Source: an uncultured Kiritimatiellota bacterium (lineage in GTDB: Bacteria > Verrucomicrobiota > Kiritimatiellia > RFP12 > UBA1067). From it: 60,004 nucleotides of DNA. The stretch spans positions 1 to 60,004 of the forward strand of contig CAKTUI010000011.1 of NCBI GenBank assembly GCA_934621385.1, read 5' to 3'. Positions 24,190-34,076 of the stretch are shown in pieces. The notes beneath the pieces were generated by a model. That model was not told the origin of the DNA and searched no databases. It was given only the letters and a program-made list of their open reading frames with translations. The first letter of the stretch is position 1; every line of letters begins with the position of its first letter. Made by a program: the position numbers and the translations under genes.

Positions 24190-25570
24190 AGTCATGCAAA
24201 CGAAAGCGCCCACTTTCTCCTGCAAATATGGCATCCTTTACGCCGGCACGGCAATTCCGCCATGCCGCAAGGCAAAGGAGGCCCACATGGCCATCAGAAA
24301 GGAAAGAAACAGGCGCCTCACCGACGACCTGCGGCTCGAGCCGGAGGCCGCGCTCCGGGCGCGCAAGTCGTTCTCGCAGATCAAACGCGAGCTCGGCATC
24401 CCGCGCTCCACCACCAAACGCGAAATCATGAACCACCGGGAGGAGTCGACCAGGACGTTCTACGGGCGAAGGTTCAGCCCCTGCATACACCGCGACGGCT
24501 GCAGGTCCCACGGGCTGTGCGGAAGGCCGGACTGCACGAGGAACTGCGCCAGCTGCGGCCTGCGATGCCGCAGCGGCTCCTGCCCGGGGTTCGAGGGGGA
24601 GGCGTGCCCGCGCCTCGCGGCCGCGCCGTACGTCTGCAACGGATGCCCGGACGGGGAGAGGTGCCGCCTGCGCAAGTTCCACTACCTGCACAGGGTCGCG
24701 CACAGGCAGTACCGCGACACGCCGGTGACGGCCAGACAGGGGATCAACGCAACCTAGGGGGAGCCCAGGGCCATCAACGAGGTGCCCGTGCCCGCCCTCA
24801 ACAGGGGGCGGAGCGTCCACCACGCCATGGTCTCGTCGCCGGATTCCTTCGGCGTCTGCGAGCGCACCGTCTACAGGCACGTCAACGCGGGCGTGCTCTC
24901 CGTCAGGCGCCACGACCTCCCGATGGCCGTGCGCTACAAGAAACGCAGCGGGACCCCGGTGGAGCACAGGGTGGACCGCCGCTGCGCCGAGGGACGGAAG
25001 TGGGAACTCCACCTGGAGTATCTCGCGGAGAATCCCGGAGTGCAGGTCCCGCAGGTCGACACGGTGGAGGGGGGGGGGGGAGGAACGACAGGTGCGTCCT
25101 GCCGACGGTCATGTTCCCGAACCTCCGCTTCATGGCCGCGCGGCTCCTGCCCGGGAAGTGCGCCCGCCATGTCACCGACGCGTTCAACTGGATGTGGAAC
25201 GCCCTGGGCGGAGACTCGTTCAGGACGCTCTTCCCCGCCGTCCTCGCCGACAACGGCACGGAGTTCTCCAGCCCCCTCGCCATCGAGGCGTCGCCGGAGG
25301 ACGGGTCGGTGCGCACCCGCGTGTTCTACACGCGCCCGCACAGGGCGACCGACAGGGCCCAGGCCGAGCGGAACCACGGGTACGTCAGGCGCGTCGTGCT
25401 CAAGGGCGAGAGCTTCGACTCACTGGCGCAAGAACACGTGAACACGATGATGTCGCACGTCAACAGCTACGTGCGGGCGTCACTGGTGAAAGGCAGGGGC
25501 GACAACCTCCACGCCGAATCCCAGCAATTCCATGCAAATCCGTACCGCCAAATCCCATGAAAAAGCGAAC
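24190..25570 (+). mobile_element. Degenerate IS30-family insertion sequence
   Basis: The element is defined by the broken transposase at 24287-25560. Its ends are not resolved: CATGCAAA occurs on both sides (24193 and about 25531) but as a direct repeat, and I found no clean terminal inverted repeats or target duplication. It lies in the only plus-strand decay zone of the window, beside intergenic repeats and a kinase pseudogene. Confidence 0.6.
24287..25560 (+). pseudogene. IS30-family transposase, disrupted by a stop and a frameshift
   Basis: AAGGAGG precedes the ATG at 24287. The N-terminal helix-turn-helix (RLTDDLRLEPEAAL to GIPRSTTKREI) is followed by a Cys-rich, probably zinc-binding section with about sixteen Cys, as in a subgroup of IS30 transposases. 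An in-frame TAG at 24755-24757 interrupts the frame, which then continues with RSVHHAM and KTIY-like RTVYRHVNAG. The DDE domain starts at VPQVDTVEG, where a run of 12 G (25069-25080) shifts the frame. The remainder reads ADNGTEFSSPLAIE (second Asp) and RAQAERNHGYVRR (Glu). The last 20 residues look unlike the family. Not functional as written unless the G-run slips and the stop is suppressed. Confidence 0.85.
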
Positions 25571-25952
25571 TTTACCGGCCTACCGTCGCCCCTGCCCACT
25601 TACTTCTGCAATCGACATCTCGGCAAAACCGCAAACTCGGGGGCTTGCGCGGCGGCTCGCCCGACCCGGATGCGGCGGCGGTCTCGCAACGCCTTTCGCG
25701 CTTAGACAACAAAATCTGATTAGACAAGGCCGACAACAGGCCAAAACGCGGCAGATGGTTTTGCAGGCCTGCCGTCCGGCAGGCCATTCAAAGTGCCGCG
25801 CTTGCGCCGTCAGAACGCCTACGCGGTATGGCTTCCCCCGCCCTTCTGCGCTCCGCCGCTCCCAAAAAGGGCTCCCTTTCGCCGTTTTGCCACTGAACAC
25901 ACGGAAACTGCCTTCGGCAGACACTGAAGGGCACGGAAGCTTTTCGACCTCT
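25561..25952. repeat. Mosaic intergenic repeat block, copy 1
   Basis: No gene seen. Bases from about 25613 share blocks with 33636-33960 and 56255-56640: AAACTCGGGGGCTTGCGCG, a CGGCAGATGGTTTTGC block, CGCTTGCGCC, and CCCGCCCTTCTGCGCTCC. In this copy the perfect palindrome GCCTGCCGTCCGGCAGGC (about 25769-25786) sits inside the TTTTGC-GCCGCGCTTGCGCC block that is continuous at 33880 and 56550, so it looks like a separately inserted module. The end carries CCACTGAACACACGGAAA, related to the sequence near base 360. Confidence 0.6.
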
Positions 25953-26119
25953 TCTCTGCGGCCAATCATCGCCAAACGCGAGACGCTGGCCACCGACCAG
26001 GCCGTCGAGTACGCCCTCAAGGCCAGCTACGTGCGCGAACAGTTCCACGACATGCGCGGCGCACTCAACGGATTCATTGAGGTCATCCAGCAGCTCGGGC
26101 GCGACTTTTGCCGCGTCGC
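25953..26119 (+). pseudogene. Possible remnant of an unrecognised gene
   Basis: An open frame reads SLRPIIAKRETLATDQ and continues with EYALKASYVREQFHDMRG and FIEVIQQLGRD, with protein-like composition unlike the repeat-derived frames around it. It has no start of its own and runs into the 5' region of the kinase pseudogene. I do not recognise the family. It may be the C-terminal part of a gene cut off by the repeat block on its left. Confidence 0.25.
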
Positions 26120-26172
26120 CGCCTTGTTTTATCCGACCCAATCTGTCATACTATCTTCCCAACCAATCAATC

Positions 26173-28840
26173 GTGGGAATTAGACGCTATTTTCTTGGGA
26201 TTTTCGCAGTGTTTCTGCTCTTCTCTGCCGCGCTTCCAACCGAGACGCTTGTGCGTACCGCCTACTATCTTAAGCCAGGCCTTTGCGAAAAGATGATGGA
26301 CGGCTCCTACACCGGTGCCACCATTGAATATCTCTCCCTTCTTACCAAGCAGAACAACTGGAAGATTTCGCCCGTCTTCTGCACCTATTCCGAAGCCCTC
26401 GACAAGCTGGAACGCGGCGAAATCGACCTCCTCGGTGGCGTTATCGACTCCTTTGAGAACCGAAAACGGTTCACCTTCGCCACCCAGGCGACTGGCATTT
26501 ACAATCCCCACCTGTTCGTGCATGCCAATTCACGACGCGTTCCAAACCGCCATGAAACCTGGAACGGCATCGAGATTGCCCTTGGATGCGACCCAGAGGC
26601 CGAAAAGATCCTCACGGACTACCTAAAGGAACAGCACATCAAGTATACGCTACGGTTCTTCAGCAGCACGACCAAGGCTCTCACGTCATTCCTCCATGGA
26701 CAGTCTGAGGCAATTTTCGCCCCCGGCGTCCGCGACCTTCTCTCGGCACGAAGGCTCGCTTCTCTGCCAGGAAGTCCCCTCTATTTTTGCACACCGCGTA
26801 CTCGCTCCGACCTCCTCAAGCAACTGGACGAGGGATTGCGCCGCATCAAGAGCAAGGACCCCAACCTCGGCCGACGCATCTACGACGACCACTTCCCGGT
26901 TAATCCCCATAATGAGATTGACTTCTCTTCCGGGGAACGCAACTGGATAAACGCCCGAATCGCCGCGAAAAAGCCAATTGTTGTCGACCTGACACCGGGC
27001 ATCCTGCCTTTCACCGGATAGAACGAAAAAGAAGACCGCCCCATTGGGCTCGTCAGCGATATGCTTCGGACCATCGGAACGATGACCGGGCTGACCTTCA
27101 AGTTCATCAAGCCCACCGACATTGAATCCACCCGTTCGCGCTATCTCCACCGCGAAGTCGACTTCTGGGCGCCCCTGGGATCGGATACGGATGACCTGCC
27201 AGGCTTCTCCGGCGGCATTTCCATCGCCATTTTCCCCATATACTCCTCACCCGTCGCAATGCGCCCGCGCCCGACTGGTCGACGATGCGCCTCGGCGTTC
27301 CGTCCTGGGATCCGCGCTGGCAGGAAAGCTACCGAGGTTCGGGTGTCAAGAACATTGTGTCTCTCCAGTCCCTGCACGAGGCCCTTGAGATGCTCAACAA
27401 CGGCGAACTTGATGCCACGGCCGCCGCCCTGCCGCAGGCCATTCTTGTCAGCCAGCAACTGCACATGCTTCACAAGCTCAACTTTACATCGGTCAAGACG
27501 CGGATGCCCCACCTCCAGCGCATCGTGCTCACTCCGGCGGCCGGCATCAATCCCCTGCTCATCTCAATCATCTCCAAGTGCCTCAACGCATTCTCGGAAG
27601 GTGAAATCTCGTCCCTCACCTACCACGCCGTCTCAGAGTCCATGCCGATTACGATTCTCTCGGATACGGAGTGGATTATCATCGTGTCGGCCCTCGCCCT
27701 TCTGGTCATTGCTATCATCATCGGCATCTCCATGTTCTTCAACATCCGCCTCTCCCGTGCACTCGTTCGCGCCCAGGCCAGCGAACGCGTCCGGACGAAC
27801 TTCCTCGCATCGATGTCGCACGAAATCCGCACGCCCCTGAACGCCGTCATCGGCTTCGCGGAACTCCTTTCGCAGCCCAACCTGACCGACAACAACATCA
27901 AGACGTATGCCAACGGCATTTTCCGCTCGTCCCATGTCCTTCTCGACCTCATCAACGACGTGCTCGACCTTTCAAAGCTCGATGCCGGCAAGGTCAACCC
28001 GCGTGAGGAAATCACGGACTTCTCGCTTCTCAAGCGCGAATTTCTGACAATCTTCGCGTCAAGGGTTCGTACCCAAGGCATCAACTTCATCTTCGAACTG
28101 TCCCACGACTTCCCCCTGCTGAAGATTTCGCCCATGCACCTGCGGCAGGTTCTTCTGAACCTCATTGGAAATGCCGTCAAGCTCACGCACAAGGGATTCG
28201 TGACCTGCACCATCCAGTTTAATCGTGCGACGGAGCAAAGCGGCGACCTCGTCATCACGGTCTCGGATACCGGCATTGGCATCTCGCCCGATCGGCTGGA
28301 TTCTATCTTCAATCCGTTCGTCCAGGACATTTCCATGCGCGGCGGACACGTCTACGAGGGCACGGGGCTTGGACTGCCCATCGTCAAGCGAATCGCCGAG
28401 GCCGCTGGTGGAAATCGCCCACGACGCAAAGGCCAAGGTTGAGCAGACGGCGATACCCGACAACGAGAAACCTCTCTCGATTCCCGAGTCGGCGCTCCTG
28501 GTCGATGATGTCCCTCTGAACTTGACGATTCTCCGCGAGCACATGAAACGGCTCGGAATCAAGAACATCCTCACGGCGAAATCGGGCAAAGAGGCCCTTC
28601 AGGTGCTGGACACGCACCCCCGTCGAGATTCTGCTCACCGATGTGTGGATGCCCGAGATGGACGGACCGAGCCTCGCCAAAAACCTGCGCCAGAACCCCA
28701 AGTTCGCCAAACTCCGAATCGTCGCCGTCACAGCCGATGTCGGTGCCAGCAGCGAGTTTGACATGACGCCCTTTGATGCCATCCTGACGAAACCCGTCAC
28801 CCGCGACAAACTACTGACCGTCTGTGGCCTGCCCACCTGA
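26173..28840 (+). pseudogene. Hybrid histidine kinase with periplasmic solute-binding domains, decayed
   Basis: Reading across three frames gives one protein. It has a signal peptide (RRYFLGIFAVFLLFSAAL), two SBP_bac_3-like domains, a membrane segment (about 27665-27750), HisKA with FLASMSHEIRTPLNAVIGF, an ATPase domain with NLIGNAVKLTH and SDTGIGIS, and a receiver domain (ALLVDDVPLNL, TDVWMPEMDG, ITKPV-like LTKPVTRD). Lesions are a TAG at 27019-27021, an apparent 2-nt insertion near 27238-27245, a frameshift near 28415 that also removes the end of the ATPase domain after GTGLGLPIVKRI, and one base missing in a C-run at about 28617-28621. The likely start is a GTG at 26173. It has clearly ceased to be a working kinase. 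Confidence 0.85.
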
Positions 28841-28842
28841 AT

Positions 28843-30366
28843 TCAGGGCTTGAGCAGAGCCTCGCGCATCTCTGAGATCCGAAAGGCCTCGACGGGCACA
28901 ACGCCTGGCACACACCCTGGATAATCCTTTCGGAAAGCCCCCGTCGCCAAATAGTCCATCAGCCGCCTCACACTCGGATTCGCCATGTGGTCAACCACCG
29001 CCCTGACAGGTTCCGGAGGCTGAAAGCGCGGCGTTCGCAACCAGACGGGGTTCGTGATGGCGCACTGCCGAATGCGCTGCTGAGTCTTAAACGCGTAGTC
29101 CCCATCCATCTCACCAAAGCACCGGGCGACGAGATAGCCGCCCGCGTCAGTACCCCGAACATCCCATTCAATCGTACCACCGGCAAAATCGCGGACGACG
29201 GCGAGAACTTCGCCTCCCCTCCCTACGAGCTCGACACGAGAGAGCCGCGACTCGTTTCGCGCCGGATAGGCGACAACCTCCACCGCATGGCGCACACCCG
29301 CTCCCGAACGAAGCTCATCTCCCTGTGGGTGATTGTCCACCGAAAGGAAGAGTACCGGACCCGACGACATCGTGTGCCGCGCCGCTCGGAATTCGCGGAT
29401 GAGATCCTTCTGCCTCAGGGGCACGGGGATTCCCGTCGCCGGCAGGACATTGAACAACGCCGTATCGCGTCCCGTTATGTTGTGCCCGATTGAAATGTCG
29501 AGTTCCGAGAACCCGGGCACACGATAACCGAGGTCGAGCAAGGCGAACCACAGGGCCTGGTAGTCACGATGATAGGCATCGTATCCCTGCACGGTCAGCC
29601 CGTCCAAGTACCCATCCTCCAGCAGCTGAGGAATCATTTCCGCCGCGATATTCGTGACAAATGGGCCGTTTGGATCACCGTTCGTCGTCCACCAGCTCGT
29701 CGGATGCGCCCAGATGCACAGCGCACCGCCCGCTCGCTGCTCATCGACGACCGCCCGGTAAGTCCGCCGCTTGTGCGGGCCGCCCGCCACCGTATTCGTC
29801 TCGGCCGTTGCATCATCAAGCGCGGAGTACCAGACCGGGCGATCCTGGTTGTAGTCGTGCCAATTGGGGACGACGACGCGGAATCCGATATGCCACAGAT
29901 GCCCATAGCGCGACTTCGGCGTTTCATTGTCCACATAGAAGAGCGTTCGATTGCCCGGATAGTCATTCGCCGCCTGAATTACCGACTCAATCTCGGCGGA
30001 ATTGAAGGGACAGTCCGTGGCCTTGCCCGCGAAATAGAGGTCGCGGAGTTCGGTCTCGTAGTGCCGCGTCATTGCCGCGTTCGCGACGGACCACGGGCTG
30101 CCCAGTCCCATGGCGGCGACCTCGTTGCGCTCGGCCCACTCGTGCAACCGCTCGTAGGTTGTCTGCATACTGACACCGGGCTTGCGACACGTGTGGGAAT
30201 GCCCGGCGACCTTCAGGACGGCGGGTGCATTTGTCCCCGTCGTCGTACGAACCAGTGCCACTGTCGGCAGGCGCGGCGTTCCGTCGGCTCGCCCGACCAC
30301 ATCCGAAGCCCCGAGCGAAGAGGCTACGGACACGGCCAGAAGCGCAAACAAAGGGCTTTTTCTCAT
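28843..30366 (-). CDS. Secreted PHP-domain-like metallohydrolase (CehA/McbA type)
   Basis: A 507-residue exported protein (signal MRKSPLFALLAVSVASSLGAS). The motif GHSHT (about residue 56) and a later AHPTSWW fit the PHP/CehA-McbA metal-binding fold, in which His and Asp residues bind two or three metal ions for phosphoester or carbamate hydrolysis. GHNITGRD and a C-terminal beta-rich domain with SRVELVGRGGEV complete it. The start at 30366 has GGGAGGG upstream. It is last in the operon serA-gspF-uppP and ends 2 nt from the convergent kinase pseudogene. Substrate unknown. Confidence 0.6.
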   Translation of the reverse strand: MRKSPLFALLAVSVASSLGASDVVGRADGTPRLPTVALVRTTTGTNAPAVLKVAGHSHTCRKPGVSMQTTYERLHEWAERNEVAAMGLGSPWSVANAAMTRHYETELRDLYFAGKATDCPFNSAEIESVIQAANDYPGNRTLFYVDNETPKSRYGHLWHIGFRVVVPNWHDYNQDRPVWYSALDDATAETNTVAGGPHKRRTYRAVVDEQRAGGALCIWAHPTSWWTTNGDPNGPFVTNIAAEMIPQLLEDGYLDGLTVQGYDAYHRDYQALWFALLDLGYRVPGFSELDISIGHNITGRDTALFNVLPATGIPVPLRQKDLIREFRAARHTMSSGPVLFLSVDNHPQGDELRSGAGVRHAVEVVAYPARNESRLSRVELVGRGGEVLAVVRDFAGGTIEWDVRGTDAGGYLVARCFGEMDGDYAFKTQQRIRQCAITNPVWLRTPRFQPPEPVRAVVDHMANPSVRRLMDYLATGAFRKDYPGCVPGVVPVEAFRISEMREALLKP

Positions 30367-30392
30367 CGGGGACCCTCCCTCGTCCCTTTGGA

Positions 30393-31148
30393 TTAGGCAA
30401 GAATCAGCGTCAGAAGGCCCACGACCGCGCAATACGGACCAAACAGCCAGAACCAGCGTCCCTTCAGCGACTTCAGGAGAAGCTTCAGGGAAAGATAACC
30501 GACCACGGCCGCCAGCAGGCATCCGTAGATCGTCAGTCCCCAGCTGACCTCGGCCGTTTCGGCGACGGCATCCCCCGCCTTCAGGATTTGCAGAAGTGCC
30601 GCGCCAGCGATGGGTGGTGCCGACATCAGGAATGAGAATTCGGCACTCTTCTCGGCTTCAACGCCGCTCGCCCGCGCCGTCGCCAGCGTCATGCCGCTCC
30701 GCGAAACGCCGGGCAGAATGGCCACCGCCTGGGCAAGGCCCATCAGAATCGCCCGACCAAACGAGACACCCTTCTCACCCTTGCGCAGGAAACGGGTCGC
30801 CGTCAGGACAATGCCCGTAAAGATGAGCGCACCGCCCACCATCTTCGGCTCGGCAAAGGCCGTCTCAAGCTGATTCTTGAAGAGCACCCCGACTGCACCC
30901 GCCGGAATCGCGCTCACAATCACCTTGACAAGGTAATCCCACTCAAGGTTCTTGACGATGCGGTAGATAATCTTCCAATAAAAGGCGAAAATCGCAAGGA
31001 GCGTGCCCACATGAAGAAAGATGTCGATGCGCATTCCCATTTCCTTCATGCCAAGAAGGGACTTGCCGAGAACCAGATGCCCTGAACTTGAAATGGGAAG
31101 AAACTCGGCGATGCCCTGGAGAATGCTCAACAGCGTGACTTCTATCAT
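30393..31148 (-). CDS. uppP: Undecaprenyl-diphosphatase (bacitracin-resistance type)
   Basis: A 251-residue inner-membrane enzyme that dephosphorylates undecaprenyl diphosphate to recycle the lipid carrier for peptidoglycan and other envelope polymers. Both signature motifs are present: QGIAEFLPISSSGHL (about 11-25), containing the catalytic Glu, and PGVSRSGMT (about 146-154) with the catalytic Arg and Ser. About seven or eight hydrophobic segments are evident. Length is slightly below the usual 265-275 but complete. AAGGAG/AAGGAAG precedes the ATG. It lies 51 nt after gspF. Confidence 0.95.
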   Translation of the reverse strand: MIEVTLLSILQGIAEFLPISSSGHLVLGKSLLGMKEMGMRIDIFLHVGTLLAIFAFYWKIIYRIVKNLEWDYLVKVIVSAIPAGAVGVLFKNQLETAFAEPKMVGGALIFTGIVLTATRFLRKGEKGVSFGRAILMGLAQAVAILPGVSRSGMTLATARASGVEAEKSAEFSFLMSAPPIAGAALLQILKAGDAVAETAEVSWGLTIYGCLLAAVVGYLSLKLLLKSLKGRWFWLFGPYCAVVGLLTLILA

Positions 31149-31199
31149 ACTTCCTTACTCCTTATATAAATAGAAAGAGAAACGGGTACAGTCCCTCTC

Positions 31200-32387
31200 C
31201 TATCCGATGGACGACGAGACCTTGAAGACGGCCATGAGAATGGCAATCGCAACAAAACCGACGGCACAGGCAATCAGGACGATGAGCATCGGCTCAAGGG
31301 CATTCGTAAAGGATGTAATCTTGCGGTCCATCTCTTTCTGATATCGCTTGCCGATGTGCTCAAGCGAGGCGGGCAAGTCACCCGCCTGCTCACCGACCGC
31401 CAGCATATCGGTCATCATGCGCGGAAACACGCCCGAAGATGCCAACGGACCCGAAATCGACGTGCCGTCCGTCACCCGCTTCCGGGCATTCGCCAATGCC
31501 TGCGCGATGACCGCATTGCCGCATGTCTCCTCGCAAATCTTCAACGCCTGCAACACATTGACGCCATTCACCAACAGCGTCTTCAGCGTATAGGCGAGCG
31601 ACGAATAGGCTCCCGTCGCCACAATGCCCGAAACAAGCGGCATCCGAAGCTTCCAACCGTCGATTTTCAACCGCCCGGCATCCGTCTTGCGCCACCGCCG
31701 GAACCACAGGAAGAACAGGGCCAGCGCCAGGGCAATCGTCCACCCGTAGTGGATCGTGAAGTCGCTCATCCCCAGCAGAATCCGCGTCGGTGTCGGCAGC
31801 GACGCACCCATGGACGCAAAGACCTTCTCGAACTGGGGGATAATCCAAACCATGGCACCGATAACCGCCGCGATGCCAACGACAAGAACGACAATCGGAT
31901 AGGAAAGCGCACTCTTGATCTTGCCGCGCATATTGTCGTAGCGCTCGTAGTGGTCGCTCAACCGACGCAAGACCTCCACCATCGCACCCGAGGCCTCACC
32001 GGCGCGAATCATGCTCGAATAAAGCGGCGGAAACGTCTTCGGATGATGTGCACACGCATCGGAGAAACTTTCGCCGCGCACAATCCGGTCGCAGAGATCC
32101 TGGCTGATGTACCGCTGGGCACTCACCTCCTCCCCCTGATTCGCCAGGGCACGAAGGGCCTGACCCAGCGTCATGCCCGCCTCGATGAGGTCGGCAAGTT
32201 CGGACGTGAAGAGCAGGACCTCCACGCTCTTCATGTCCGTCTTCTGCGAGGAGCCACCGATTTGCATCTTCCAGATGGATGTCGGCTTGGCTCCCGCAGC
32301 GTCAGAGGATACGAAAGCGGGCGCGGCGGATGCGGCAGGTCGCCCAGCGCCGTCCGCTACCGTTCCTTTCCGCTTCGCGTATCCCAT
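31200..32387 (-). CDS. gspF: Type II secretion/type IV pilus inner-membrane platform protein (GspF/PilC)
   Basis: A 395-residue protein with two repeated F domains. The first covers LLFTSELADLIEAGMTLGQAL through SYPIVVLVVGIAAVIGAMVWIIPQFEKVF. The second covers AYTLKTLLVNGVNVLQALKI through NALEPMLIVLIACAVGFVAIAILM. Three membrane segments fall at the expected places. The family forms the inner-membrane platform for pseudopilus assembly, contacting the GspE ATPase. The first 50 residues are Ala/Ser-rich and specific to this protein. It follows serA by 8 nt and is separated from the secretin and pseudopilin genes of the window, so the secretion genes are dispersed. Confidence 0.88.
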   Translation of the reverse strand: MGYAKRKGTVADGAGRPAASAAPAFVSSDAAGAKPTSIWKMQIGGSSQKTDMKSVEVLLFTSELADLIEAGMTLGQALRALANQGEEVSAQRYISQDLCDRIVRGESFSDACAHHPKTFPPLYSSMIRAGEASGAMVEVLRRLSDHYERYDNMRGKIKSALSYPIVVLVVGIAAVIGAMVWIIPQFEKVFASMGASLPTPTRILLGMSDFTIHYGWTIALALALFFLWFRRWRKTDAGRLKIDGWKLRMPLVSGIVATGAYSSLAYTLKTLLVNGVNVLQALKICEETCGNAVIAQALANARKRVTDGTSISGPLASSGVFPRMMTDMLAVGEQAGDLPASLEHIGKRYQKEMDRKITSFTNALEPMLIVLIACAVGFVAIAILMAVFKVSSSIG

Positions 32388-32395
32388 TGCGCACC

Positions 32396-33562
32396 CTACT
32401 TCACAATGCGCACGCGAATAACCGCCGCGCTCGCCTCAAGGGCCTTGACGACTTCCGCCGGGACGACCGTGTCAGTGTCAATCAGCGTGTAGGCGAAGTC
32501 CCCACGGGACTTGTTCGCAATCGCGTCGATATTGATCTTGGCGTTGCCCAGAATCGACGTGAACGTGCCCAGCATGTTCGTCTCGTTCTTGTGGCAAATG
32601 GCAATGCGGCAGGCCTTGTTCGGCTTGCCAAGCGAGCAGGCCGGATAGTTCACCGAATTGACGATGTTGCCGTTCTCAAGATAGTCGCGCATTTCCTTGA
32701 CGGCCATGACCGCGCAATTGTCCTCGGCCTCCTCGGTCGATGCGCCGAGGTGCGGAATGACGATGCAGCCTTTCTGGCCCGCCGTCGTCGCATTCGGGAA
32801 GTCCGAGACATACCGACGGACCTTGCCGGACTCAAGCGCCGCCAGCATGTCCTTCTCGTTGACCAGCGCATCGCGAGCCGCGTTGATGATGATGACACCA
32901 TTCTTCATCATGGCGATCGCCTCGGCATTGATCATACCCTTCGTTGTCTCCAGTGCCGGCACGTGAATCGTGATGAAGTCGCAGGCCTCGTAAATCGACT
33001 CGACATTCTTGCAGTGCTTGACGGCGTGGTCGAGGTTCCAAGCCGCGTCGACCGACAAGTAGGGATCGTAGCCATAAACTTCCATCCCGAGGCTGACGGC
33101 CGCATTGGCGACCTTCTGGCCAATTGCGCCCAGCCCGATGACACCGAGCTTCTTGCCCTGGATCTCCGTCCCCGCAAAGGCCTTCTTCGCCTTCTCGGCC
33201 GTCTTGTTGATCGCCGCGTCGGCCGCATTCGCCTTGACCCACTCGATGCCGCCGATAATGTCGCGACTCGCCAGCAGCATCGCGGCAATGACGAGTTCCT
33301 TCACGCCGTTCGCATTGGCCCCCGGCGTATTGAAGACGACAATGCCCTTCTTCGCGTATTCGGCATGGGGAATGTTGTTCACACCCGCACCCGCACGGGC
33401 AACCGCTAGGAGGTTCTCGCCAGGGACGAGTTCATCCATCTTCGCCGAGCGGACAAACGCGGCATCCGCCTCCGCAAAGTTCGCTGTCCGGGCATAGTTA
33501 TCGGGTAGGTTCTTCAGTCCCACATCCGCAATCGGATTGAGGCACATGTACTTGTAGTTCAT
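32396..33562 (-). CDS. serA: D-3-phosphoglycerate dehydrogenase
   Basis: A 388-residue enzyme for the first step of serine synthesis, oxidising 3-phosphoglycerate to 3-phosphohydroxypyruvate with NAD+. The D-isomer-specific dehydrogenase fold shows the NAD-binding GKKLGVIGLGAIGQKVANAA (about 142-161), INAARDALVNE with the active-site Arg region, and the HLGAST motif with the catalytic His. The C-terminal 70 residues (RIAICHKNETNMLGTFTSIL) form an ACT domain, usual for serine feedback control. It leads the operon with gspF, uppP and the metallohydrolase. A TGGTATAAT element lies about 64 nt upstream and GGAAG precedes the ATG. Confidence 0.95.
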   Translation of the reverse strand: MNYKYMCLNPIADVGLKNLPDNYARTANFAEADAAFVRSAKMDELVPGENLLAVARAGAGVNNIPHAEYAKKGIVVFNTPGANANGVKELVIAAMLLASRDIIGGIEWVKANAADAAINKTAEKAKKAFAGTEIQGKKLGVIGLGAIGQKVANAAVSLGMEVYGYDPYLSVDAAWNLDHAVKHCKNVESIYEACDFITIHVPALETTKGMINAEAIAMMKNGVIIINAARDALVNEKDMLAALESGKVRRYVSDFPNATTAGQKGCIVIPHLGASTEEAEDNCAVMAVKEMRDYLENGNIVNSVNYPACSLGKPNKACRIAICHKNETNMLGTFTSILGNAKINIDAIANKSRGDFAYTLIDTDTVVPAEVVKALEASAAVIRVRIVK

Positions 33563-33625
33563 CTTTTTGTCTTTCTTCCGTAGAATTTATCATGGAATTT
33601 GCCGTCACGAATGACGACAGTCGAT

Positions 33626-33634
33626 ATTATACCA
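33626..33634 (-). promoter_or_regulatory. Extended -10 promoter element for the serA operon
   Basis: TGGTATAAT on the minus strand. The sequence immediately upstream on that strand is the edge of the mosaic repeat block (from 33636), so the repeat supplies the -35 region, which has no consensus hexamer. The same junction of repeat and -10 occurs at 56246-56255. Confidence 0.65.
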
Positions 33635-33960
33635 CAAAACCGCCTGCTCGGGGGCTTGCGCGAAGCTGTCGCTCGGTCTCGGCTTCCACGGTTGCGCTCC
33701 CCTCTCACGCGTCGATAACAGAGTCTTCTTAGCCGGCCCTGTCTCGGTGGTTATCTCTGGTTGCGGGCAAGACAACTCCTACGGTGGTGCCCCGTGGAAG
33801 ACCTCACTCGCGACACTTCGCGCTCACCCCTCGCCCGAGAAGAAGGACAGGCCGACCACAGGCACCCCGCGGCAGATTGTTTTGCCGCGCTTGCGCCTAC
33901 TAAACACCTACGCGGCGGGGCTGTTCGCCACCCTTCTGGGTCCCGCAAAGAACAGACGTG
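33635..33960. repeat. Mosaic intergenic repeat block, copy 2
   Basis: No gene seen. About 130 bp from 33636 (CCGCCTGCTCGGGGGCTTGC onward) match 56255-56386 at roughly 90% identity. Further shared blocks are ACGGTGGTGCCCCGTGGAAG (about 33780) and the stretch CGCCCGAGAAGAAGGACAGG through CGCTTGCGCCTACTAAACAC (about 33830-33910). The block starts right at the serA promoter. The remainder to 34076 is unrelated G+C-rich DNA in which I see nothing definable. Confidence 0.75.
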
Positions 33961-34076
33961 GAAAAACGAGCAAGCGGAGATACCCGGACCGGCGGGCGCA
34001 TGCACCCGTCCGTCCATAACCGAACGAATTACGCATCAACCGCAAGATTCCGCCGAACGAGCGGCTTCGCGGCGGA

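Noticed and set aside
24119..24190. Possible terminal inverted repeat or attachment site left of the IS
   Set aside because: GTCGCC/GGCGAC complementarity exists locally, but no matching end is found right of the transposase, so no boundary can be claimed.
25069..25080. Programmed frameshift site of the IS30-type transposase
   Set aside because: IS30 transposases are normally made from one frame, and this gene also has an in-frame stop at 24755, so decay or an assembly artefact is simpler.
30225..30635. Plus-strand frames opposite the metallohydrolase and uppP
   Set aside because: They are antisense to genes with clear motifs and have no family resemblance.
33960..34076. Possible tRNA or small RNA gene in the long gap before the array
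   Set aside because: No cloverleaf-compatible arms or CCA end; only G+C-rich sequence with scattered short inverted repeats.
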